Source: Hyphomicrobiales bacterium
GTDB lineage: Bacteria; Pseudomonadota; Alphaproteobacteria; Rhizobiales; Beijerinckiaceae
Direction of reading: 5' to 3'
Assembly: GCA_900470095.1 (NCBI GenBank)
Contig: UBZM01000019.1
Location: 1 to 64,000, forward strand
DNA length: 64,000 nt
Shown here: positions 17,610 to 26,642 of the stretch, in pieces
Position numbering within the stretch: position 1 is the stretch's first letter
Layout of the letters: every line of letters begins with the position of its first letter
Program-made: the position numbers and the translations under genes
Notes under the pieces: generated by a model
Seen by the model: only the letters and a program-made list of their open reading frames with translations
Database searches by the model: none
Told to the model about the DNA's origin: nothing

Positions 17610-18218
17610 ATGCAACTGCTCTTTCTCTATGGCCCGGTCGCCTCGGGCAAACTGACGATCGGCCGCCTGATCGCTGAACGAACGGGCCTGTCGTTGTTCC
17701 ATAACCACCTTGTCGTGGATGCGGTCGCCTCTATCTTCCCATTTGGTTCGGAGGAGTTCATCCGCCTGCGCGAGAGCGTCTGGCTGGAGATCATCTCGTC
17801 GGCTGCGGCCGCAGGGCGCTCGCTTGTCTTCACCTTCGCGCCGGAACCCACGGTCGCACCTGATTTTCCGCAAAGGCTGTCGCAAGTCGTCACCGCTTCT
17901 GGCGGCGACGTGCTCTTCGTCGCGCTTGAGTTGGACGGGGCGGAACAGGAGCGTCGCCTCGTCGCTGCGAGCCGGGCCGAGTTCGGCAAGCTCCGGTCCG
18001 TCGCGTTGCTGCGCGAGTTGCGGCCCGCCATGGCGGCCTGCACAGACCAGATGCCGCGTCCCGCGCTTCGGATCGACACCGGGTCGATGACGCCATCCGA
18101 TGCCGCCGACATCGTCATCGGTGCGATGGGAGGCCCGAAGCGCCAGAGCGACGCTCCTTTAACAACACCGCCGGATATCGGCTCAGATTCGTCCGCGCCG
18201 GCTAATAGCCGCCGATGA
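17610..18218 (+). CDS. P-loop kinase-like protein (shikimate kinase-like fold)
   Basis: A 202-residue protein starting MQLLFLYGPVASGKLTIGRL. The phosphate-binding loop is GPVASGKLT, in which Lys is followed by Leu rather than Ser/Thr. That variant occurs in a family of small shikimate-kinase-like NTPases. The downstream HNHLVVDAVASIF and RSLVFTF segments fit a nucleoside/metabolite kinase core. The substrate is unknown. The last 17 bases overlap the 3' end of the convergent SDR gene, and the C-terminal 35 residues look non-conserved and disordered. Confidence 0.65.
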   Translation: MQLLFLYGPVASGKLTIGRLIAERTGLSLFHNHLVVDAVASIFPFGSEEFIRLRESVWLEIISSAAAAGRSLVFTFAPEPTVAPDFPQRLSQVVTASGGDVLFVALELDGAEQERRLVAASRAEFGKLRSVALLRELRPAMAACTDQMPRPALRIDTGSMTPSDAADIVIGAMGGPKRQSDAPLTTPPDIGSDSSAPANSRR

Positions 18219-19197
18219 TCGGGAGGATTTCCCCGGTGATGTAGCTGGAGCAGTGCGGCGAGGCGAGGAAGACATAGGCCGGCGCGATCTCCTCAGGCTG
18301 GGCCGGGCGCTTCATCGGCGTCTGCGCCCCGAATGTCGCGACATCCTCGGCCGTCTTGTCGGAGGGATTGAGGGGCGTCCAGACCGGCCCGGGCGCGACC
18401 GCGTTGACCCTAATGCCGCGCGGCACGAGATGGGCGGCAAGCGCGCGGGTAAAGGCGTGGATGCCGCCCTTCGTCATGGAATAATCGATCAGCGCCTCAC
18501 TGCCCATCAGCCCGGTGACGGAACCGGAATTCACGATGGCGCCGCCGACTTTCATATGTTCGAGGGCCGCCTGCGCCATGTGGAAATAGCCGTAGAGATT
18601 GGTCTTCAGCGTCGTGTCGAAATGCTCCTCGCTCAGATCCTCGAAGCGGGCGGAATGGACCTGGAAGGCGGCGTTGTTGACGAGCACGTCGAGCTTGCCG
18701 AAGGCCTTGACGACCTTTGCCACCGCCTTTCGGCAGAAGGCCGCGTCCCGGACATCGCCGGGGATCACCAGGCAGCGCCGGCCTTCGGCTTCGATCGCCT
18801 GCCCGGTCAGCTTCGCGTCCCCAGCCTCACCGAGATGCAGGATCGCAACATCGGCGCCTTCGCGGGCAAAGAGCACGGCGACCGAGCGCCCGATGCCGGA
18901 ATCGCCGCCCGTGATGATGGCGACCTTGCCCTCGAGCTTGCCCGAGCCCTTGTAATAAGGCGCTTCATACATCGGGGCCGGATCGAGCACGGCCTCCGAG
19001 CCGGGCTTGGCCTGATGCTGCTTCCGGAAGGGCGGCTCGGGATAGCGTCGCGCCCCCGCCTGCATCGCTCCGGATTTCGCCTTGGTCGGCCTGGAATCCG
19101 ACTGTGCGACCTGCCTCTGGATCCGGCGCTGCTGCTGGATGGTGGAGTTCGCCGCGCTTTCGGGCTTCACGCGAGGCTTGGTCGTGGATTTTGCCAT
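18202..19197 (-). CDS. Short-chain dehydrogenase, general-stress type
   Basis: A 331-residue SDR with a long basic N-terminal extension (residues 1-80, containing PPFRKQHQAKPGSE), as in Bacillus YhdF/YdaD-type general stress proteins. The Rossmann motif is GGDSGIGRSVA (about 96-106), NNAAF follows, and the catalytic Ser...Tyr-x3-Lys is SGSVTGLMG...YSMTKGG. GGAGG stands before the ATG. It is probably NAD(P)-dependent and acts on an aldehyde or glucose-like substrate; the real substrate is unknown. Confidence 0.88.
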   Translation of the reverse strand: MAKSTTKPRVKPESAANSTIQQQRRIQRQVAQSDSRPTKAKSGAMQAGARRYPEPPFRKQHQAKPGSEAVLDPAPMYEAPYYKGSGKLEGKVAIITGGDSGIGRSVAVLFAREGADVAILHLGEAGDAKLTGQAIEAEGRRCLVIPGDVRDAAFCRKAVAKVVKAFGKLDVLVNNAAFQVHSARFEDLSEEHFDTTLKTNLYGYFHMAQAALEHMKVGGAIVNSGSVTGLMGSEALIDYSMTKGGIHAFTRALAAHLVPRGIRVNAVAPGPVWTPLNPSDKTAEDVATFGAQTPMKRPAQPEEIAPAYVFLASPHCSSYITGEILPIIGGY

Positions 19198-19302
19198 CGT
19201 GGCCTCCGTCTCATCGCATTTCGGAGTTGAACGGGCGGCGCCGGCCCAGGTTCCCCGACCGGGACGGGATCGGCGCGCATCAGCCGATCCGTGAGCTGCC
19301 GC

Positions 19303-20277
19303 TCATCCCTGTCGGGGCCTGTCTGCCGGCAGCGGCTCCTCTTTGTCCTGCCGCGCAATCAAAGGGCCGTTCGCGAGGCCAGGCGCGGTGCGCAGCAGCG
19401 CCAGCAAATGGAGCGTGGCAGGACTGAGATAGCCGCCTCGGCGCAGAACGGCATAAATCGGATTGGCGACGCTCAGGTCCGCGACCGGGATTGTCGCGAG
19501 CGAGCCAAGCCGCCGCTCCTCGTCGATCGCGCTTTCCGGCAGCAATGCGATGCCGAGGCCGGCCTCGACCAGCCGCTTCATCGCATTCAGGCTGTCGATC
19601 GATGTCCAGCGGATCTCGCCGATGCCGCGTGCCTGAAACTGCGCGAAGATGTTGTCCGCGAAGGTCTCGCGCTGATCATAGGCGTTGCGAAATGCGAACC
19701 AGGATTCATGGCGTAGCGCCGCGAGCGACGTGAGCCGCCTGCCCGCGAAACGATGCTCCGCGGAACAGACCACGGCCATGGTCTCCGAGGCGATATGCTC
19801 GCAGACGAGATCCGGTGCGAGGTCGAGGAGATAGCGAAGCCCGAGCATCGCCTCGCCGCGCCGGACCCGGTCGCTCACCTCGGCGCTGGTCGCGGTGCTG
19901 ATCGCGAGATCGACCTTCGGATGATCGGCAGCGAAGCGCTTGAGAACCGCTGTCAGGTTCGTGCCGGCAAGTGTGCCGACCGCCACGATCGCGACGCGGC
20001 CGGCGACCTCCGTGCGCATCGCCTTGATCGCGCTCTCCGCATCGCGCAGCGCGGCCAGCACGCGTTCGGCGTGGGGCAACAGCGCGCGGCCGGCTTCGCT
20101 CAGCACCACACCCCCGGGAGCGCGCTCGAAGACCGGCACGCCGAGTTCATCCTCGAGCAAGGCGATGCGCCGGCTGATCGCCGGCTGCGAACGGCCGAGA
20201 ACCTCCGCAGCGCTGGAAAAGCCATTGGCCTGATGGATGGTGACGAAAGTCAGAAGCGCTTCGCTGTCCAGGCCCAT
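19303..20277 (-). CDS. LysR-family regulator divergent from P450 gene
   Basis: A 324-residue LysR regulator. HTH: GFSSAAEVLGRSQPAISRRI; effector domain from about residue 90 (GRVAIVAVGTLAGTNL). The start MGLDSEALL was chosen; an ATG five codons earlier is also open, and neither has a strong Shine-Dalgarno. It is divergent from the cytochrome P450 gene with 127 bases between, the usual arrangement of a LysR protein and its target. The ligand is unknown. Confidence 0.85.
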   Translation of the reverse strand: MGLDSEALLTFVTIHQANGFSSAAEVLGRSQPAISRRIALLEDELGVPVFERAPGGVVLSEAGRALLPHAERVLAALRDAESAIKAMRTEVAGRVAIVAVGTLAGTNLTAVLKRFAADHPKVDLAISTATSAEVSDRVRRGEAMLGLRYLLDLAPDLVCEHIASETMAVVCSAEHRFAGRRLTSLAALRHESWFAFRNAYDQRETFADNIFAQFQARGIGEIRWTSIDSLNAMKRLVEAGLGIALLPESAIDEERRLGSLATIPVADLSVANPIYAVLRRGGYLSPATLHLLALLRTAPGLANGPLIARQDKEEPLPADRPRQG

Positions 20278-20404
20278 GAAGAACATGCCCATGCAAAAAG
20301 CTGATTGACCCTAGAGAAACTATGATTTCGACGGATGGAAAGGCAAGGGCTATCGAAGAGCACTCAAAGACAGCGCTGCGGCGCGAACCGGACGGAGTCG
20401 CATC

Positions 20405-21646
20405 ATGACGGCAAGGATTTCGGCGCCTCCGGCCCCTGCTCCCGCGTTGCCTGCCTACCACTCCCCTGCGCATGTTCGCGCCGCGCCGTCGCATCCCGAT
20501 CCCTACCCCTATTACGGCCGCCTCGCCCGCGAACGCCCGTTCTTCCGGGACGAGGCCAATGGCTGGTGGGTGGCGGCGAGCGCGGCCGCAGTCACCGAGG
20601 TCCTGACCAGCGAAACCTGCCTCACCCGCCCGTTGAGCGAGCCGATCCCTGCGGCGCTGCAGGGTGGCGCAGCCGCCGAGATCTTCGGCCGGCTCGTGCG
20701 CCTGCGGGATGACGAGGCGCGGGGCAAGCTGAAGGAGGCGGTCACGAACGCCGTGCGCAGCATCGATCTCGGTGAGGTCGCGGCCCTGGCGCGCAGGCGT
20801 GCGGCCGAACTCGACGACGAACTCGGGCCTACGCTCGATGAAGCGAGCACGACGCAGTTCATGTTCGCACTGCCCGTGCAGGTCATCGCGCTGCTGCTCG
20901 GCATATCGCGGGACCGGTTTGGCGACGTCATGGGGTGGCTCGGCGCCTATGGTGCAGCCGCCGCGGCTGCTGGAACCGGAATTCCCGCGCTGACGCCCGA
21001 ATTGCTGAGATCGGGACATCAGGGCGCGCAGGCGCTGTTCGACCTCGCCAGTGCCGTCGGGAACGCCGAGGCGCAGCGGGGCCCGTTGTTCCAGGCGCTG
21101 CAGCGCGAAGCGAAGCGCCTCGGCTGCGACGAAGAAAAGGACCTGATCGCCAACGCCCTTGGCTACATGGTCCAGGGCTTCGCCGCGATGGCCTCGCTGA
21201 TCGGGTCGACGCTGCTCGCGCTCGCGCGGCGGCCGGAACTCTTCCGACAGGTCGAGGCCGACCGGAGATACTTGCGCCCACTGATCCAGGAGGTTGCGCG
21301 CTGCGATACCGTCACCAGCAGCACCTTCCGTTTCATGGCGCAGGACGGCGAGATCGCCGGACATGGGCTGCGCCGGGGTGATCTGATCATCGTGCTCCTG
21401 GCAGCCGCGAACCGCGATCCCGCGCTCAATCCCGAGCCGGATCGCTTCGATATCGCGCGCAGGGACCGCAAATCCCTGGAGTTCGGCGCCGGTCGCCATG
21501 CCTGCCCCGCGGACAAGGTCGCAGCTCTGATCGTCGAGATCGCCGTCGACCATCTGCTCACGCGCGGTGTTCCGCTGGAGCGCCTGGAGCCCTGCCTGTC
21601 CTATGCCGCCTCGGGGCATGTCCGCACGCCCTTGTTCAAACGCTGA
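20405..21646 (+). CDS. Cytochrome P450 with unusual I-helix
   Basis: A 413-residue bacterial class I-type P450. The heme-ligand loop is FGAGRHACPADKVA (Cys about 367), and the ExxR of the K-helix is present as EVAR. The I-helix region reads GYMVQGFAAMASLIGSTLLA and lacks the usual (A/G)Gx(D/E)T acid-threonine pair that handles oxygen activation. Activity may therefore be peroxide-dependent or non-oxygenase. The N-terminus (about 30 residues) is Pro/Ala-rich without a membrane anchor. No ferredoxin or reductase gene adjoins it. The divergent LysR gene is the likely regulator. Confidence 0.85.
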   Translation: MTARISAPPAPAPALPAYHSPAHVRAAPSHPDPYPYYGRLARERPFFRDEANGWWVAASAAAVTEVLTSETCLTRPLSEPIPAALQGGAAAEIFGRLVRLRDDEARGKLKEAVTNAVRSIDLGEVAALARRRAAELDDELGPTLDEASTTQFMFALPVQVIALLLGISRDRFGDVMGWLGAYGAAAAAAGTGIPALTPELLRSGHQGAQALFDLASAVGNAEAQRGPLFQALQREAKRLGCDEEKDLIANALGYMVQGFAAMASLIGSTLLALARRPELFRQVEADRRYLRPLIQEVARCDTVTSSTFRFMAQDGEIAGHGLRRGDLIIVLLAAANRDPALNPEPDRFDIARRDRKSLEFGAGRHACPADKVAALIVEIAVDHLLTRGVPLERLEPCLSYAASGHVRTPLFKR

Positions 21647-21903
21647 GCGGCTGTCCGCGAAACGCAAATCCCCTGAAAGCGGATAGGCCATGGTGCGCCC
21701 AGGCCAGGCTTCCAGCGGCACTGGCTCAGCAACGCGCGGCAACACGCCCATCGTTCCCCGCCCGGATCACACCCTGACGTAACGGCGCTCTTGCCGGTTC
21801 TGATGAAGCTGCTAGCATCGGCGTAAGCTTTTCCTGCGCCTACCTTCCCCCGACATTCCAGTAAATCCGACGTTTCTCCGTTCCCTGAGCGAGATGCGGC
21901 CCC

Positions 21904-23070
21904 ATGGACAAGAAGCTGACGCCCCCATCCCTCAAGGAGATCGTATCGCAATTGCGATATGACTGGTTCGGCAAGGATGTGCAGCAGACTCCGACCGTCA
22001 GCTATGTTTGGACGGCCGATCAGTTCGGGCATTTCGGCCTCGGCTTCCAGATCACCTTCCTGTTCGGCTGGATCATTGCCGCCCTCTTCACCGATCTTCC
22101 GGCCTGGAAGACTGCGATCATCGCTGCCCTGCTCAACATGCTGCTCTGGATCGTCAAGGAGGTGCTGGACATCGTCCGCGAGCGTCGGCGCCAGGGGCCG
22201 CTCTTTCCGTTCAATCGCCGCGAGCTCTGGTGGAATGTCGCGACCGCGCTGTTCTTCATCAGCGCCGGCGCGATCGTCGCCGGCGCTGCGGGGCTCGGCG
22301 GCGTCCAGGCGATCGTGGCACTGCTGGTCATGCTCGGTCCCGCCGCGCTGCTGGTGCTCTGGTGGGTGAAGCGCAAGATGACCTTCCAGCAGGTCGGCCT
22401 GCCCTTCCTGTTTCGCCTGACCAATCTCTGCTCGACCATCGAAAAGCCCGATCCGGGCTATCGCGACGCGCTGATCGCCCTGTCGGAGCCGCCGGCGAAA
22501 GGCGCGAATGCGCCGCGCTTTCCGCATGTGCTGCTGACCGGCACCGTCGGCTCGGGCAAGACCTGCCTCGCCTGCGGCATCGGCACCGAATACGCCTTCC
22601 GGCTCGGGATCGCCCGCTACACCACCCTGGTGAAGCTGTTCGAGGCTGCGGTGGAGCGCGAAGAGGAATCCGAGTCCGCCCACCCGCCGCTCGAGGAACA
22701 GGATGGCCGCATCCTCTGGCCCTGGCGCAATGTCGACCTTCTCATCGTCGACGATGTCGATGCGCTCCTGGTCGAACCGCCCCTGCCGAAGCCGACCACC
22801 GCGACTGCGGCCGAAGCCACGGCCAAGCGTCCGGTCGACCAGAGCGCGCTGCGCAGGATCGTCTTCAACCAGCTCGCGATCGTCGGCATCCAACGCTTCA
22901 AGGCGCGGCGCACGGTCTGGGTCGTCAGCGATCCCAGCGAGGCGCTGGAATGGCGCGACACCATCGCCGAGGCGCTCGGGCTGCCGACGCAGGACGACAC
23001 CGCCCTGCCCGTCATCCGCCTGCTCAGGGACGAAAAGGCGCTCGCCGCGCTGGGCAAGACACGGGCTTGA
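21904..23070 (+). CDS. Membrane-anchored DnaC/IstB-like ATPase
   Basis: A 388-residue protein. The N-terminal half has four likely transmembrane segments (FQITFLFGWIIAALF, TAIIAALLNMLLWIV, VATALFFISAGAIVAG, IVALLVMLGPAALLVLWWV). The C-terminal half is a P-loop ATPase with Walker A LLTGTVGSGKTCLA (near residue 215) and Walker B VDLLIVDDVDALL (near 280), resembling DnaC/IstB-type ATPases. The C-terminus has an arginine-containing sensor-like segment. It is a lone gene converging on uspA. A partial copy of its C-terminal coding region lies at about 31960-32075. The role is unknown; a membrane-tethered ATPase of this layout is not a described family to my knowledge. Confidence 0.65.
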   Translation: MDKKLTPPSLKEIVSQLRYDWFGKDVQQTPTVSYVWTADQFGHFGLGFQITFLFGWIIAALFTDLPAWKTAIIAALLNMLLWIVKEVLDIVRERRRQGPLFPFNRRELWWNVATALFFISAGAIVAGAAGLGGVQAIVALLVMLGPAALLVLWWVKRKMTFQQVGLPFLFRLTNLCSTIEKPDPGYRDALIALSEPPAKGANAPRFPHVLLTGTVGSGKTCLACGIGTEYAFRLGIARYTTLVKLFEAAVEREEESESAHPPLEEQDGRILWPWRNVDLLIVDDVDALLVEPPLPKPTTATAAEATAKRPVDQSALRRIVFNQLAIVGIQRFKARRTVWVVSDPSEALEWRDTIAEALGLPTQDDTALPVIRLLRDEKALAALGKTRA

Positions 23071-23128
23071 GGAAGACGCAGGCCTGAGGAAGACGCGCGC
23101 CCGGGGAGGTCCAGCGCCTCGGCGCGGC

Positions 23129-23956
23129 TCAAGCCTCCCGGACCAGGAGCACGTCGGCATCGACACCCCGGAGAACGCCTTCCGCGTGGCTCCCGATCGC
23201 ATCCTGCACCAGCCCTCGGCTGCGATGCGCGCCGACGACGACGAGGCTGACGCCGGTCTCCTGCACCTGCCGCCTGATCACGTTGACCACGGCCCCATCA
23301 TCCAGGACCGGCTCGATGCGCTCCCGCACGGCCTGCGGAAGCTCTGCCGCCGCGAGAAACTCCGCCATGTCGTCGGCAGCCTCGGCGTGCAGATGGTCCG
23401 CCGCACCCTCGACCTTGTAGCGCCCGGTCGCCGCTTGCCGATTGACGTGCAGCAGCACGAGACGCGCCGTCGGAAAGAGAGCAGCCGCGGTCAGCAAGGC
23501 CGCGCGCGAGCACTCGGAGAAATCCGTGGCGACGAGGATGCGGTCATAGGGGCGCTCCGCCCGCTTGCGGACGACCAGCACCGGCACGGAGGCATGGCGC
23601 ACGATATGGTCGACCGCCGTCCCGGTGACATAGTCGCCGAGGCTGTTGAAGCGCGCGACGCCGGTGACGATGACGCCGCTGCCGCGCTCCGCCGCCAGAT
23701 CCGCCAGCACGCTCGGGGCCGAGCCGACCCGGACGACGAATTCCGCCTGCGCCGCCGCCGGCGGCAGCTCGGCGCGAAGCCGCGCCGTCGTGTCCGCCAG
23801 GTTCGAAACCTCGTCCTCGAGGACATGGGCGATGGCGAGCCTCGCCCGCCACGCGTCGGCAAGACGCAAGGCGCGGTCGAGCGGGCGATCGCCCCTGGCC
23901 GAAAGATCGGTCGCGATCAGGACTTCAACGGGAGGCGCTTTGCTCGTCTCAGCCAT
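23129..23956 (-). CDS. Tandem-domain universal stress protein (UspA family)
   Basis: A 275-residue protein with two Usp domains. The first covers residues about 9-140 (VLIATDLSARGDRPL...GVIVTGVARFNSLGDYVTGTAVDHIV). The second covers about 147-275 (DRILVATDFSECSRAALL...VVVGAHRSRGLVQDAIGSHAEGVLR). Both carry the G-x2-G-x9-G(S/T) ATP-binding-type signature in altered form. It is cytoplasmic and probably induced by stress. The start MAETSKAPP was chosen because the homology begins five residues later. Confidence 0.88.
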   Translation of the reverse strand: MAETSKAPPVEVLIATDLSARGDRPLDRALRLADAWRARLAIAHVLEDEVSNLADTTARLRAELPPAAAQAEFVVRVGSAPSVLADLAAERGSGVIVTGVARFNSLGDYVTGTAVDHIVRHASVPVLVVRKRAERPYDRILVATDFSECSRAALLTAAALFPTARLVLLHVNRQAATGRYKVEGAADHLHAEAADDMAEFLAAAELPQAVRERIEPVLDDGAVVNVIRRQVQETGVSLVVVGAHRSRGLVQDAIGSHAEGVLRGVDADVLLVREA

Positions 23957-24080
23957 GTGAACAACCCGCTCCGGAAACGCGATGACCTCGTCGGCGCCTT
24001 GGATAGCATGCCGGCGCACCGCGATCATCCGCTGCCGGCGGGGGCCGGATGCTCAGAGACAAAAAGCCTCACGCGGCCTC

Positions 24081-25280
24081 TCAGTTGCCCCAGTCGACAA
24101 GGGTGAGATCAAGCGGCAGCGCGCGCTTGAGCGCCAGAGGAGGCACGAGCGGCGTCAGGCTTACGGGCGAGCCGGTTTCCGCCGCCCGGTCGAAATCCGC
24201 AGTGCCCGCCAGATCGATCGCCTTCACCGTGGCGGCCTCAAAGACATAGGGCAGGCCATTGGCAAGAAGTGGCGAGGGCCCGTCCATGACATGCAGATGC
24301 AGATGCGGCTCCGAACTGTTGCCGGTATTGCCGACCGCGCCGATGACATCGCCGCGGCGCACCCTGTCGCCGGTCCTGACGCGGACGCTGCCGGGCTGCA
24401 TATGGGCGTAGAGCACGAAAGCGCCCCCGCCAATGTCGAGGACCGCGAAGTTTCCGTCAGCCTCGCCGATCGGCAGCCCGTCGGGGAGCGCCCCGGGCAC
24501 CTGATCGGCAAGATCGGCGCGCATATCGACGACGGTGCCGTCGCTCACCGCCAGGATCGGCTGGCCATAGATGTGATAGCTCGCGACCTGCTTCCGATCG
24601 CCCGCGAAGAGTCGGCCATCCCCGCCAAGCTTCTCCCAATCGATGGCAAAGCGCTGGGCGAGCCGAAAGGCGCCGTTCAGCGGCAAAAGCGCCCGGACAT
24701 GCCGGGTCGAATCGCAGCAGCCGTCGCCCGCGATATAGTTGTCGCCCCGAAGCGGTGGCCCGAGAACCGGGGGCGCCGAGCGCGTGACAGCGGTCGCACC
24801 GAGCTGGATCGCGGCATCCGCCTTGAACTGATCGAACCACGCATCGACCTTATGCGTCAGCCGTTGCGGAGCCGCGCGCCCCGGCGGCAGCGCGATATGG
24901 AGAAAGGCGACCCCGTATTGAAAGCCGCCCAGTTCCGCCGACTCATTGCCGCGCCGGCCGGCGGGGGAGAAACGCCGCGCGATCTCGGCCTCGTCGAGCG
25001 TCGCGAGCGGCTCGTTGTCGTCGTCGCCGTAGAGAGTGAACCGCTTCATCACGACGCGCTCGCCGGTCACGTTCGAAAGCTGCAGCTCGTAGACGATATG
25101 CTGGCGACCATCGGAGCCCAGCACGGGCTGCGGCGCGAACAGAACCTTGCCGATGAGCCCCGTCAACGTCACGCCCTGCTGCGGGGTGGCCGCGGATTGC
25201 GCCCAGGCCGTGCCCGACAAGGGCAGCGAGACCACGACGGCGATTGCCGCGAGACGCATCATTCCGGTCAATGGGTACAT
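24081..25280 (-). CDS. Exported M23-type metallopeptidase-like protein
   Basis: A 399-residue protein with a signal peptide (MMRLAAIAVVVSLPLSGTAWAQ). The C-terminal half has the lysostaphin/M23 fold: ILAVSDGTVV, the gly-rich FVLYAHMQPGSVRVRTGD, GAVGNTGNSSEPHLHLHVMD with the zinc-binding HxH. The AH of LYAHMQPG is the usual catalytic His. The first zinc ligand is less clear. The N-terminal domain (about 30-200) is unassigned and may mediate envelope contact. AGGA lies 7 bases before the ATG. The gene follows the regulator-like gene by 29 bases, so they probably form an operon. The target may be peptidoglycan or a periplasmic protein. Confidence 0.75.
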   Translation of the reverse strand: MYPLTGMMRLAAIAVVVSLPLSGTAWAQSAATPQQGVTLTGLIGKVLFAPQPVLGSDGRQHIVYELQLSNVTGERVVMKRFTLYGDDDNEPLATLDEAEIARRFSPAGRRGNESAELGGFQYGVAFLHIALPPGRAAPQRLTHKVDAWFDQFKADAAIQLGATAVTRSAPPVLGPPLRGDNYIAGDGCCDSTRHVRALLPLNGAFRLAQRFAIDWEKLGGDGRLFAGDRKQVASYHIYGQPILAVSDGTVVDMRADLADQVPGALPDGLPIGEADGNFAVLDIGGGAFVLYAHMQPGSVRVRTGDRVRRGDVIGAVGNTGNSSEPHLHLHVMDGPSPLLANGLPYVFEAATVKAIDLAGTADFDRAAETGSPVSLTPLVPPLALKRALPLDLTLVDWGN

Positions 25281-25309
25281 CGCAGCGTCCTGTTGCGGAT
25301 ATGGGGGGC

Positions 25310-26323
25310 TCAGGCGGGCGCCAACCGGTCGAGTGTCAGCTCGATATCGGCGAAATCCCTGGGGGCGGCTTCACAAAGGGCGGCGGTCGAATGCATGCCG
25401 AGCGAGGTGACGATGCTTGCCGCGAGGCCCCGCCTGGCGGCATCGGCGCGGTAACCCAGGCCGGCCAGCTCTTGCTCGATTCCGTCCGCGTCCGCATCGA
25501 GATAGCCCATCCGCGCGGCCAGATCCTCGATGCTGCGGCCATGCGCGCGCAGGAACAGGATGCGGCAGGCGACGGCGCGGGCATTGGGATCATGGACGGC
25601 TGCGCCGCTGAGAATGCCGCCGATCAGGTTGGCGGGCGGTGTCGGCACATTCAGCGCCAGGAAGAACAGGCGGTGCGTATAGGAACATGTCAGGGCGCTC
25701 TGCGCCGTGCGCCCGTCGCTGAGCAGCTGTCCCTGCATCGCGACCGGGCGGTTGAACAGGTTTTCGCTGTAGCTGATCTGCAATTGCTGCATCGGATCAG
25801 CGTAGATCCGCATCGCGCCGATGATCAGCCGGCCCGCCTCGACACGCGACCAGGCCGGCGAAATCGCGAGATAGGTTCCGGCCAGCCAATGCTCGCCGGG
25901 CTGTCGTGATCCCGCCCGGGCGGCGGATGGGGTGACCGGGACTGGCACCGGCACCGGCGGCAGACCGGCCTCGCCCCTGAGCGTCGCAAGCACAGTTTCC
26001 GGCACGCCGAAGCGGGTGCAGATCGCCTGCTGGAACTCCTCGAACGAGGACGAGGCCAGGAAGGGCGCCGTCAGCGAACCGCCGAGCACCCTCGCCCAAT
26101 CCTCATAGACGCTGGAGGCACGCGGCATCGCCTTGCCCGAGAGCCATTTGTAGGCGTTCTGGGTGACGAACAAGGTGGCGGGATTGACCGCCGCAAAGCG
26201 CGCGCAGAGTTCCTTGTTGGTCGGGCAGCCCAGGGCGAGCGCGGTGAGTTTCAGCTTCAACGCGAGGTTGAACCAGGCTCTCTCCCCCGGCGTCTGGCCG
26301 ATCTCCACCCCAATATGGTTCAC
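25310..26323 (-). CDS. HTH-like protein of unknown family
   Basis: A 337-residue protein. The N-terminal 75 residues contain a helix-turn-helix-like segment (NKELCARFAAVNPATLFVTQ...KWLSGKAMPRAS). A Pro/Val linker follows (PVPVPVPV), then an alpha/beta domain, and a helical C-terminus (RSIEDLAARMGYLDADADG). The start is uncertain: a GTG preceded by GGGGGC is used; a TTG 15 codons upstream is possible. It sits directly upstream of the M23 peptidase gene. A role as transcriptional regulator or effector sensor is inference. Confidence 0.5.
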   Translation of the reverse strand: MNHIGVEIGQTPGERAWFNLALKLKLTALALGCPTNKELCARFAAVNPATLFVTQNAYKWLSGKAMPRASSVYEDWARVLGGSLTAPFLASSSFEEFQQAICTRFGVPETVLATLRGEAGLPPVPVPVPVTPSAARAGSRQPGEHWLAGTYLAISPAWSRVEAGRLIIGAMRIYADPMQQLQISYSENLFNRPVAMQGQLLSDGRTAQSALTCSYTHRLFFLALNVPTPPANLIGGILSGAAVHDPNARAVACRILFLRAHGRSIEDLAARMGYLDADADGIEQELAGLGYRADAARRGLAASIVTSLGMHSTAALCEAAPRDFADIELTLDRLAPA

Positions 26324-26594
26324 CGGGCCCCCAGGGATTGACCCGCCTTCGCGGAGTGATCGGGACAAGTGTTAGTGGATCGACGGGCGCGTTGCCAGCG
26401 CGGCAGGCGGAGTTGGTTTAAATTGCGCTGCGGACCGCGCGACCCCGCCCGCACATCATCGGCAGCCCCGCGATCACCGGTGACGACGGCGTTCCGACCG
26501 GGGCCTGAAGCAGCGTCGTTTCGTCTTGGCCCTCGACCGAAAGCGCCATGACGCTTCGCCGTCCTAAGACGGCTTCGGCCCCCCGCTTCGCAAT

Positions 26595-26632
26595 GCGTTC
26601 CGTTCGGCTAGCCAGGGGGCCGAACGGAACGC
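26595..26632 (-). terminator. Strong hairpin after the ABC/opine operon
   Basis: A perfect 13-base-pair stem (GCGTTCCGTTCGG / CCGAACGGAACGC) with a 12-base loop, ending 10 bases beyond the stop codon of the binding-protein gene. No T-tract follows, so intrinsic termination is plausible but unproven; it could also protect the mRNA 3' end. Confidence 0.5.
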
Positions 26633-26642
26633 CCGGCGCTGT

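Noticed and set aside
21904..23070. IS21-type transposon helper (IstB)
   Set aside because: The ATPase domain resembles IstB, but it is fused to membrane helices, and there is no IstA-like transposase or terminal inverted repeat around it.
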